Source: Hypomesus transpacificus
Lineage: Eukaryota > Chordata > Actinopteri > Osmeriformes > Osmeridae
Assembly (NCBI RefSeq): GCF_021917145.1
Contig: NC_061073.1
Coordinates: 2,507,673-2,571,672 of the forward strand
DNA length: 64,000 bases
Direction of reading: 5' to 3'
Part shown: positions 22,995 to 34,900 of the stretch, in pieces
Numbering within the stretch: position 1 is the stretch's first letter
How the letters are laid out: the number at the start of each line of letters is the position of its first letter
Position numbers and translations under genes: made by a program
The notes under the pieces: model-generated
The model's input: the letters and a program-made list of their open reading frames with translations, nothing else
Told to the model about the DNA's origin: nothing
Database searches by the model: none

Positions 22995-25900
22995 TCATAG
23001 CAGTTTCCTGTCGCCTTGTTCTGCCCGCCCCGATCGCTGGTGTCGGACCTCCAAGTGTTTGCTCTGGACGCGGTCAAAGTGTTGCAGCAGCTCTCTGTAG
23101 TCCATGTGGGCCTGCTGCGCACGCTTGGACATTACTGGCTTGGCTTCAACATATTTTGACTCATCCCTACAGACACAGACAGACATTAATTCATTTAGGT
23201 AATTTAGCAGCCTTTAAACGCCCGTCATGAAAATGTGAGGAAGGGTGTTGACTCTATTAGGACTGTTTCGTTTAGCCAATGTGTCTTGTCTTATTCAGGA
23301 CTAACACAGTATATCAGACCAAGTGCTTGTGTGTTGTACGTACACGCTCCTCATGAGTTCGGGGTTGGGGACGCAGCGCAGACGATGGGAGAGCAGCTGG
23401 AAGGCCTGGCTCTGGGGCAGGAGCATCAGGAGGCCGTACAGAGCCTTGATCAGGTAGGGGTTGTTCTCCACGTCGAGCAGCTGCAGACGCAGGTCTGGGC
23501 CAGGGTGAGAAGGGGGGGGTGAACGTCAGGATTAGGGGACTTACACAGGGATAACACAGTTAAACGTAAATGTCCATAGGGGGATGTCCTAATGGCATCA
23601 ATGACAGCTTGAGGCATTACACACCAGTGAACGCCACATTCTTTTTAACGTGGACCAAGGCATCTGTGCGTTGTGTGTTTGTGCGTTGTGTGTTTGGTAG
23701 AGATTTAAAAGAAAAGGGTATGTGCGACAGTAAGACTCACAGGTGAAAATGGGGCTTTCTATCAGCTGCACCAGCTTATCCACCTCCATTAGGAAATCAA
23801 CAGTCACCTCTAGGTCTCCACTACACACACCACTGTCAAGGAACACTGCATGGTCTACATCTACTTAAACATGGGTGAAATTAGATTTAACATAATAAAG
23901 GGGAAAATACAAACAGTCACAGAAGGATTTTTTTCTTAAAGGAATTTGGAAACATGTTAGGAGTCCAGACGAGGAAGGATACAACTTCTGGATAAGATCA
24001 TAAGCGTGTTTATAGTTCTGTGTCAGGAAGCAGAGGGAAACCGTGGCAACAGGGTTGTGACACCAGGAACGGTACAGACAGCAGAACAACGCACAGCTCT
24101 CCTGCAGGGGGCGACACTCACAACATCACTACACACATCAAACATCTTAAAAGGCCGGGTAGGTACATTTAGCAAAACTAGCAATTTTGGCTTGAGTTTG
24201 AAAGTAATCCAAACGAAAATATCCCACCCCCTCCTTTCAAACACAGCCTGACTACTGGAGGAAAACAGTTAAACAGCCCGTCCAATCAGTGCATTCGGTC
24301 CGAACGCAATGGTTTAATAAACACATTGTCAATAATTATGGACACTGTTGAGGCCGGCATTGAGGGAAATCCCGCAATCCCATATTGGTAATGTACATAG
24401 TTGCACCACTCTGGGCAGGGTGTGTGTGGTGACCTGTGTGCGCAGGTCCTTGAGCTGGTTGCGTAGCTGGAAGAGCTCGGCTGAGGTGAGCAGGATGGTG
24501 TTGAGGGTCTGCACCATGGTGGAGGCAAACTTCAGGTCCTCCTCCTTCAGCAAGATGTCAGCCATGGAATGGAAGATGTTCTCGGCGTGCAGCAGAAGGC
24601 ACAGCTGCCTGGAGAGACCGAAAGGTAGATCATTTATGCAGTCACACACACAACTTCTTGTGTTGTGAGGATAACTGATAAGTACTTAAATTACAAAGGA
24701 GTAGTCAGATTGGATAAAAGTGTCTGCTAATTGAACACATTACTATTGATCATTTCATTACAATGCAAGACCCCTTTCAGAACCCACTCAGCTAACTTCA
24801 CATTCAGTGTGTGGTGATGTCTCGTTGTGCGTATCTACCTGATGATGAAGGCGCCTCGGTTCTCCAGCAGCTTCCTCTCCAAACTGAAGCGCTTCAGCAG
24901 GTTGATCATGAACTTGTAAAAGTAGGAGTTCATGCTGGGGGTGGAGGGAGAAGAGTCTGCAGAACAGGGAAGAAGGCGGACATGGCTCAAGTTATCATTT
25001 CTAACTCTGTGATGCCAATCCCTCAGATGCCAATGTAGCTGCTTCATTTTTGGTACACAGAAAATGTCAAATTTGTTACTTGTGTTGACATATCATTTCA
25101 TATAAACATAATCTTTAGTGATAAAGTAACATTTTAAAATTGGCTGTGTAGGCTGTCTTGGGATTCAAACCAGCAATCTTTCTGTTGAGATGATGCACAT
25201 GTGCACACAGGCCGCCCTGGAGACCCGTATCAGTCCACTACCCTTTTAATCAGTCTGTTTTAAAAGGATCCAGACTGTTTCCTTTCTTGCTTGCGACCCA
25301 GTCTCTCTACTCCCCTGTTGGCTGCTGCCCAGCCTTGCCCCCTCCTGGAACCTGCAGCTCCAGTTTGCTGTCACATGACCCTGTCACGTCGGTCTGGCCG
25401 GCAGGAGAAGAGGCAATCTCTGCCAGCACCTCCAGATCTTTCAGAATCACCTGGGGACGAGGTCCGGTAGCATAAAGAACATTGTGTAAGGGGGCATTCC
25501 AATGAAAAAGTCATTAAGTAATCAAAACAATATTTGAAGTAAAATTGAGAGTTGTAAAAAGCAACCCACAAAACAAATCAGAGCCTCAGAGCTTTGCACT
25601 CAAATGGTCTGTTGTACTGTACTAACCTCATCAGACTCATCGGAGAGAGTCTTCAGCAACATGGGAAACAGGCTGTCTGTATGCCGGAACATCTACATTG
25701 TAAAAACAGACAGATGGATGAAATTGAGAAATGCTTGTTCTGTCCATGCCACAACTTATCAAACAAGGGGTTGTATAGGAGGTGTGAAGGATTATCTTAC
25801 AGAGTATATCATTATAAACTACATTTTTGCTATGATAATATTCAAAAGTAATCCAATCACAGAAAAAGAACATTGTAGAATAACAAGCAGGCACACATTT

Positions 25901-28900
25901 GAACACAGTCCAGTGGAGAAACTGGCATTCCCCTTACAATGACTAGAGCTATTAACCTTGAGGTGGTAGTTACTATTTAGACACTAACCCTGAAGTAGTA
26001 GAAATAATATCAAGACATACTAACCCTGAGGTGGTAGAGATTATATCAGGAGATGCTAACCTTGCGTGGTGTCTTGATGTACAGGTGGTAGAGCCATTTT
26101 AGCACAGAAATACGGGTCATCATGCCAGTTGAAGAATCATGCAGGTGTCTGTCCAACACCTGGACAATACCATCCAGGTCCAGACTGACCTGGGAGCGCT
26201 CCACACTGGGGGGAGATGGAGGGAGGAAGAGAGAGAAACGGATAGGACAGAAAGAGAATGTGGGAAGGAGAGAGAGAAGAATCGACAAAGCCGGGTCGGT
26301 GTACTGATCGTTTAAGCAAATGATCCATGCCGAGAGGAACTTTATTTGAAGGTTTACATATGACTCTATTTCCTGTCTGGGGGAAATTGAGTAGAGTTGG
26401 GTCAGACCCATCTGAAGTCATCATAAATCAACAAAAATGTCCAGTTAATGTGGGATTCAGGTGTAGTGTTGACCTTGGCTAGGTATGAGTCACCATCTGT
26501 CAGTTACATGGATGTATCTGCAGGCCCGAAGTTGAAGCTGTATTAGGATAGCTGTATTACATTTCATTTATATTTGATTTATGAGGAGTGATAATTTGCG
26601 GTCAGTTAAGGGCAGTATGCAGAAACTTGGGAAGCAGTGAAACATGGTCTGGTAATGTCCTCTCATTTGGAATGGAAAAACCATAATTTACTAAATTAAA
26701 TACAAAATATAAAAGCTTATGTCGGGAAACCCCTTCAGCCCTCAAGGTAGATAGGACTCTGCCATCTCACTTCACAAAGGCACCACACAACACTGGGGAA
26801 GCATACTAGAGGGGCAATTAGCACTAGGATAGTAATCTATGAGCAGTAGGGTAGGGCTTTAACCGTTAACATCTATGTAGTACTTATGAGAGAGTTGGAG
26901 ATGGACAGTGGTACTCGTCAAACCCTGGCGAGGGGTCACCGTGGCAACAGTGGAGCGATATAAGGGCTTTTGTAGCATCTTTCTTGGCCTCAAAGGGAAA
27001 AAACAGCCCCAAAAATAAGTTAATTGCTTGATATCCAACTAATGGGTTCATTCAAAAGGAATACATCTTGAATGCTAGCTTACATACTTACTGACATAAA
27101 AAGGTCAGTTCACAAATGAGTGCCAAACCTGACATTGACAAAGGCCGGACAATGACAAATCTGATTAAGCAAATACTTACCTTGTAGGAGTAAAGAAGCA
27201 GATGTTACTAAAACCAACAGACTCCTGTGACGCGTTTAACACATCTGAAACCAGACAGGAAAGATACAAAATAAAAATCCTCGGCTAATTCTAGTAAAAT
27301 GCTCTAGCGGACACCTACATGATGAAATGTACAAATAACATATTGGCATACACTTTGTCCTAAATGCCAGAACTGAAATGGGAAAAGGGGCTTTTATGCT
27401 TTGTGCACCATTATCATGGAATGTTGAGCAGGATGTTGCATAATGATTTAAAACTCAAAGAACTGATACCACTTACTGCTTTTAAATTTAAAATAAAATT
27501 AATAGAGGCAGGTTCCCAAAAATGTAAATGTTTTAAATGAACCAGGTTATGTAACTGACTCTTAACTTTTAGTTATTTTTTTACTTGTCTCTATCTGTGT
27601 TCTTTTGTCTGTAACAATGTGTTTTTATGTTGCTGCCTGTCTTGGCCTAGCCTGACGTTGTCATACTTATAATTCTAGTCAGAATTTGAGTCTGATACCG
27701 CTCCGTTGGGCTGTGAGTATGAGGGGTGTTTCAACCAAACCCGTAAAAAAATGCCTCTTCCCTCAATTGGATAGCCCTACAACCAATCAGAGCAACATAG
27801 TATGTTGTTTGTTGAAAACAAATTCAACCCAAGCGCTCTTTTGATTACGTTACTGTTGATCATCTGTCCATCATCGTATAAAGCCCGCCCTGACAATTTG
27901 ATTGGTCAGAACAGCTCTTGTTCGGACATAGTTTTCTCCCGAACGACCCAACTTCCAAATTTTTGTGTGGGCAGGGTTAAGTTTGACTGGCACCCAGGCT
28001 AGTCTTGACCAGGTCTCCCTTGAAAATGTTTTTAAAATCTCAATGGGACTCTCTTGGTTAAATAAATAAATATAATAATAAATAAAACAACAAAACATAG
28101 ACATGCATTGGCCATGCATTTGATCCAATCCAAAAGCCGAAATCCAATCAAATCACTTCTGAACAACTGGCCCCTGTGGAGTGTAAAAGTACGTCTCGAA
28201 TTTCATTCTTATAATTTGTATGTTTGATTGGGACTGCAGCTGCCCTTTCCAGGACGTGCAGGGTGCTTAAAACCTGAACCGTCACAAATGAGCTTGGATC
28301 GGTCCTCAAATGCACCAAAATGTGCTATCCTAGTGGCCTTCTAAGCTGCCCTACATGCGTTTCTGTTTAAAAAACTGAAATGCTACCTATTTAGACATCT
28401 GAGCATTGGTGGTTCAGTGGTAGAATTCTCGCCTGCCACGCGGGAGGCCCGGGTTCGATTCCCGGCCAATGCATGAGACATTTTTGTTTTCAATCTCTAA
28501 ATGACAGGAATCTGAAACAGAATACCAATACCATTTTGATCATCACACTAACTGCAGACAAATTATGGCTACATTATCATTTGTATTAATGTGTTTGTTG
28601 TAAATTATGCTTTATTTTATGATGTGCATAAGTGACTAGAAAATATTAGGTTGAACAAATACTTCAGAGATGACAGAGAACTTTAATTGTGATCTGAGAA
28701 ATGTGGGGACCAAAGCCACTGTGAAGAACTGTCATCTCCAGCTGCATCATGGGCACTCGTTCTATAATTCCACACATTTTTGTGTGTCAACAACATCATC
28801 GCAGGCACTGTGCCCTATCTATAATTCCAGGAATTGTGTGTGCCACCCATTTTATCACCTACACTGTGCACTATTTATGGTTTTGTAGTTAAAGAAAATA

Positions 28901-31900
28901 ACTGTCAGAAGTGGGATTCGAACCCACGCCTCCAGAGGAGACTGCGACCTGAACGCAGCGCCTTAGACCGCTCGGCCATCCTGACTGGTTCTGCATCTTG
29001 ACAAAATACTGAATAGGTTGCTGACTAAGTGGTGACATGAACCCTGTTTACGTCTCTGAGTATTTAGGAATCTAAGGATTGGTGGTTCAGTGGTAGAATT
29101 CTGCTATGCAGCAGGCCTTGGTTTGGTGAAGGATTTATGTCAGGATGTCCGATAACTCCATAGTAATGGCTGTAGTTGTACTAGTTGAAGGTAATTAGCC
29201 AACTTATAGGTAACTAGTAGCCAGAGCCATTAAAAAAAGAGAGTTGCAACACTACCATAGAATTAAATTGTAATTGACTAATGCATGTCATGGGCTGACC
29301 AATAGTCCCAAATGTTGTATGGTTCAACGCCATTCATTTTCAGTATTTCCGAAGCACGTTAGTTGATAAGCTTATCAGGGTTGCAACTCTTTTTCTATGT
29401 CTCAATTTATAGGGTGAATTCAGGTAACTGGGACATTTTTTGCATGCATTTTCTCATCGGAGCTTCCTGATTAACTAGTGCTCTGACCCTTTCTGTGACA
29501 CCACACCATCACGTTTTGTGATTTCAGTCACATAACCTTCATGCTAAACCTAGAGTCAAAATTCAGTGGACTATACATTGTCATAGCAGAGAAGAAAACG
29601 CCCTGGAGTTTAGGTGTCCCACATTACATTACCCAATGTCCCAGATTACCTGAATTCACCCTAGTTTAGCAGTTGATGTCCGTATTTCCCCAGTTACAAT
29701 TGTTACTACAGCTATGTTTATGTGGTATATCCACAAATCAAGTTTAAAAAAAGTCTCATGCATTGGCCGGGAATCGAACCCGGGCCTCCCGCGTGGCAGG
29801 CGAGAATTCTACCACTGAACCACCAATGCTCAGATGCTCCACCTCTCAACAATGTCGATTTTCATGCATCATTCTTACCGTGGGGTAATTTCCCAACTAT
29901 AGGTGCAGGAAATAAATATATAATTATGTATTTATGTCAATGGACATTAAACGTTTAAATTGTCATCAACTATACGATTCAAAGAGAAACTGTCTCTTTC
30001 CCAAGACACTGCTTTTAACCCTTGATGCAGTTTATAGAAAATACTGTTGCATTTACATTTAGTCATTTAGCAGACGCTCTTATCCAGAGCGACTTACAGT
30101 TAGTACAGGGACATTCCCCCCGAGGCAAGTAGGGTGAAGTGCCTTGCCCAAGGACACAACGTCATTTGGCACAGCGGGGAATCGATCCGTTGATTGGAAA
30201 ACTACATTATATGAACAGACATGCTGTTTGTGTGCCTTTACAGTTTTTCACAATTGCTAAAACACAAAACCTTATTCTCTGAATCAAATGTTCAGTGGCT
30301 TAAACCCATTCGTCGAATCAGACAAATGGATTTACTCTTTTGGCAAAACTCTAAACACATTCTCAGTCACTAAAAACATTTGCACTGTGATGCACTTGTG
30401 CTGCACTTGTCCTGCAAAATTGTAAACAAAGGCAGCAAACAGTAAACACAACTACAACACAGTTGTCATCAGTAAAACACAATGACTCAAACATTTTCAC
30501 ACTTGGTGGTTTAAGAAAATGTCAAATTTCCGCGTGGTGTCCGTATACGAGAATAGTTCAACATCAACCAGCAATTTTTACTGTAAATGTTTGCCTTCCA
30601 GCATACAGCCCTTTTCTCAACCCAATTGAAGAGTTTTTCTCTGCGTGGCAGTGGAAGGTCTATGACCAAAATCCATATACCATATACAAAGTTTTGATGG
30701 TTACTGTAAGATTTTATTTTTTGCTAAACTGTATAGACATAAACAACACTTTCTTTACATACAACTACATGCCCTGGATGGTGTGTTCTAAATTTGTTGG
30801 TGTTGTGTCTAATGATTGCTCCATACTGTTTATATGTTGATTTGCTGTGTTTATGATCTGAAAGCATTGTTTGATTTTGACAACCTGTAATCAAAATCAA
30901 ACAATGCTTTCAGATCAATGATCTGTGTTGACGCGTTTGAGGTAAAACGCGTCACAAAGCAAGGGAATCAACAGAAGAGAGCCCAGGCAGATAAACAGTG
31001 GGCTGATGTCTGAGTTTTTGGTCTTTATGTTTTTAGTTTATTGTAGAAAGACCTTAAAATAAGGTTCATCATCAAAAATGTTCACCAATGATTTAAACAT
31101 CAATACATACTGTTGTTATGTATTCGTTATTATGCTATGATTTTACTGGACCACTTGAGATCAAAGTGGGCAGTATGTGGCCCCTTAACTAAAATGAGTT
31201 TGACACCCCTGGGTTAAATGGTTTAGGGGCGAGTGTTTTGATTTTGTCAGAATATTCAGAGGTTTTGGGAATTGAGTTTGAAGATTTGTTTTTGTGTTTA
31301 CAGGTTTGAGAAAATGGTGACTTGTTTCAAGATAATTTTTTTTACAATTGTGAAAAACTGTAAAATGTAATTTTATGTTTATTTATATGTACTAATATAT
31401 AGTAATATATATATATAATATATAATATATATATATATTTACTTACAAATAATAGCTTAACATTTTATCATTCCTAACAGCTCCTCGTTAGTATAGTGGT
31501 CAGTATCCCCGCCTGTCACGCGGGAGACCGGGGTTCAATTCCCCGACGGGGAGAGCTACTTTTTTATTTTCCGTACTTTAGTACTGTAGGGTAGGGTTAG
31601 GGTTGGGTTGTAACAACATTTATACATTTTTATAAATCCACTAATCTAACGATTATTAGAACGATTAATTGACTAATCGTCAAGACAATGTCATTCACTA
31701 TCTTAGCTGTATTAACAAGTAACTTAGTAACTGACAAAGCATTCTGCCTAAAATATCCTTTTGTCACACGAATATGGAATAAAGGTGAGTGTGGTTTAAT
31801 TTGGGGATAAACTATACATTTCCTAAGTCACAACATTTCCTCTCTCATCCCTTCTAATGTTACGATAATCAAAACTGTCCCGACTTCTTATCCTAGATCG

Positions 31901-34900
31901 CTTTCATTTATGCAAACCATCACTTTACTGCAATAATAATTTTTTGTTTTTCTCTTATTTCCATTCACTAATAAAAGATTTAACACTAAGTGCATTCCAG
32001 TTGCAGCTACTCATAATTCTGTTATAAAAATGGTCGCACACGCAGTACGTACTGTCTAACTCTGTCTGTGGACATGTTGCTACGGTGTTAGAAGGCCTGT
32101 CTGTGGACATGTTGCTACGGTGTCAGTAGTAGGGTGACCAGAAGCATGACCCTGAAAAGGAGGACACTTGGGTCCAAAAAGGAGGACAAAGGGTCAAAAA
32201 GGAGGACAATCCCCAACAGTTGTTGGGGGAGGGGGGGCATCAGTATTAAACTAAGACAATAACATTAGTCATTTTAGTAGGCCTAGGTCAACATTTGTAT
32301 TTTAATACAAATTCAATACAAGTGCACTGATTTTCTGTTGTCTTTGGTGAGACAAGTTTAGTTAAAAGATAAATAAGAAAATAAGACAGTAACATTCCCC
32401 AAACAATTTCAATTGTACTAGAAATAAAAATATATAATATGGTCAGCTCACTAGCGGTTGTTTTATCATCCGCTGTTGTAGTGCCCCGCAGAACTAGCAT
32501 TATCCTTGTGCCGTTGCGTAGTGCAGGCATGCCGCTCTAAAGCCCCTTTCCCCCTACTAATCAACGTCTATATCAATGCAACAGAGCTTACAGAAGGCAT
32601 GATATTGATCTTTGCTGCTCTTGATGGCAAAGTGGAGTTCTGAACTCCATGTAGGTTTGAAGGAGGTCTTTCTTTTTGGCATCTGAAAGCCTACACGAGT
32701 GGTAAATTGCGACGGTGGGCAGGAAGGGTAAAAAAGGAGGACAAAAGGGCGAAAAGGAGGACATGCAACAGTGGTCCGGACAAAGGGCTGGAAAACTGGA
32801 CTGTCCAGATGAAATCCGGACGTCTGGTCACCCTAGTTAGTAGGCCTGTCTGTGGACATGTTGCTATGGTGTTAGTAGGCCTGTCTGTGGACATGTTGCT
32901 ATGGTGTTAGTAGGCCTGTCTGTGGACATGTTGCTATGGTGTTAGTAGGCCTGTCTGTGGACATGTTGCTACAGTGTTTGAAGGCCTGTCTGTTGACATG
33001 TTGCTGCGGTGTTAGTAGGCCTGTCTGTAGACATGTTTCTACGGTGTTAGTAGGCCTGTCTGTAGACATGTTGCTATGGTGTTAGTAGGCCTGTCTGTGG
33101 ACATGTTGCTATGGTGTTAGTAGGCCTGTCTGTGGACATGTTGCTATGGTGTTAGTAGGCCTGTCTGTGGACATGATGCTATGGTGTTAGTAGGCCTGTC
33201 TGTGGACATGTTGCTACAGTGTTTGAAGGCCTGTCTGTGAGGTGAGATAACCCTTACCTTCTCAATGTAATGCCTACAATAAACCTTACCTTCTCAATGT
33301 AATGCCTATAATAAAAGCAGTTATAGCCTAAATCAAATGGCATAAAGTACAAATATGACACAAAGGAGGTTGAGAGTAAGCAAGTAAAAAATAGGGGTGC
33401 CGTGGATGGAGAGAGATATGTTTAGGGGTGCCGTGAGCCAGAAAAGTTTGGGAACCACTGCCTTAGATAACGACTAGGTGAATTTCCAATAGTAGAATTA
33501 GTGCAGATTTAGTTTCGCTAGTAGTCTGTGCCAATGCTAGAATCATTACTGAGTATATGTTGGTTTGAAGATCAGATGGAATAAAAGGCCTTGTGTTGTC
33601 ACGGCCCGTATCAGATTCAAGACCCTGGTACTGACCTTCCGAGCAGTGAACGGGACTGTACACGACTACATCAAGTCTTTCCTGCAGCCTTACACCCCCA
33701 CCCGCCACCTACGGTCTTCTTCAGACAACCGCCTAGTGGTCCCACCGCTCAAGACCGCCCCATCCCAACACAAGCTCTTCTCCTGTCTGGCCCCCCAGTG
33801 GTGGAATCAACTCCCCACCTCCATCAGAGACACGTCTTTCCACCTTCAAGAAAAGGCTCAAGACGCACTTGTTCCAGAAGTACAACAGTACTTAGGAATG
33901 GTTTTGCTTGACCCGATTGTTAGTTTCCTCAAGGATCACAATGACTCTTGCTTGTGGTTAGTGCTAACTGAGTAAAAACAAAAAAATACTCGCTGTGATA
34001 TATTGTTTTAATAGTGCTTGTTTTTCCACAGGTACACTTGCACTTATAGCGGTTCATGTTGTTTAAATTGTAACTTGTTTAACTACATCCTCTTATGGTT
34101 CTTTCCTACATGCTCTTATGGTTCTTATTTTGGTTGTTCACAATATGTGCTTCATGTTTTTGGCTACTCGCAATGTTTTGGGTTCTTGTTGTTGATCTTG
34201 TTGTTATTATCAGTGATCTATGCACTTTGTAAAGCTCTCTCTTGGAAGTTGCTTTGGATAAAAGCGTCTGCTAAATGAATAAATGTAAATGTTGTACAAT
34301 GACAAACTTTCGGACTTTGACTTTTATTTAATTTTGATAAAAAATAATAATAATTGTATATGCGGCAACACAGAAAGTCCCACAGTTGTCCCCCCCAATG
34401 TTTGATTGACTATTTCGCCCTTGACTGTAGGAGTCTCATTGTTAGTTAGCTATTCTGTAATGATCAAACCATTTTAAAGACAACAGATGGCCAACTTCTT
34501 GTCTAAAGGGTTTAATATAAACAATTCTTTCGTAAAAACTACTTTGGAAGCACAAAGAGCAAATATCCTACTCACCCAGGCGCTGTACATGTTTGGATTA
34601 CAATACAATCTTTGTTTATATGAATAAAGACTCCATTCATCAAAATGAAAGGGTTGAGATCTAATATCTTAAAGTAGAAAAAACCGCACTCTGGCTTAGG
34701 CCGAAACGCGTCTGTCATCTTAATAAACTGGTCAAAAAAAGAAACGAGCAAGCTTGAGAGTGCGGTTTTTTCTACTTTAAGTTACTAGTTTTTTTTCACT
34801 CGCACACAAAATCACCTTTTATTTATTTTGGAAGCAGAGCGCGCCTATCCTTAGTAATACTTGAGATCTAATATAACTGCAGGACCATGCAATCATCCCA

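Noticed and set aside
31589..31612. 'tagggttagggtt' as an interstitial telomere
   Set aside because: Only about two units, next to a tRNA-Asp; too short to mean anything.
32060..33237. Regular 35-bp repeats as a CRISPR array
   Set aside because: There are no unique spacers, units are directly contiguous, and the genome is a vertebrate.
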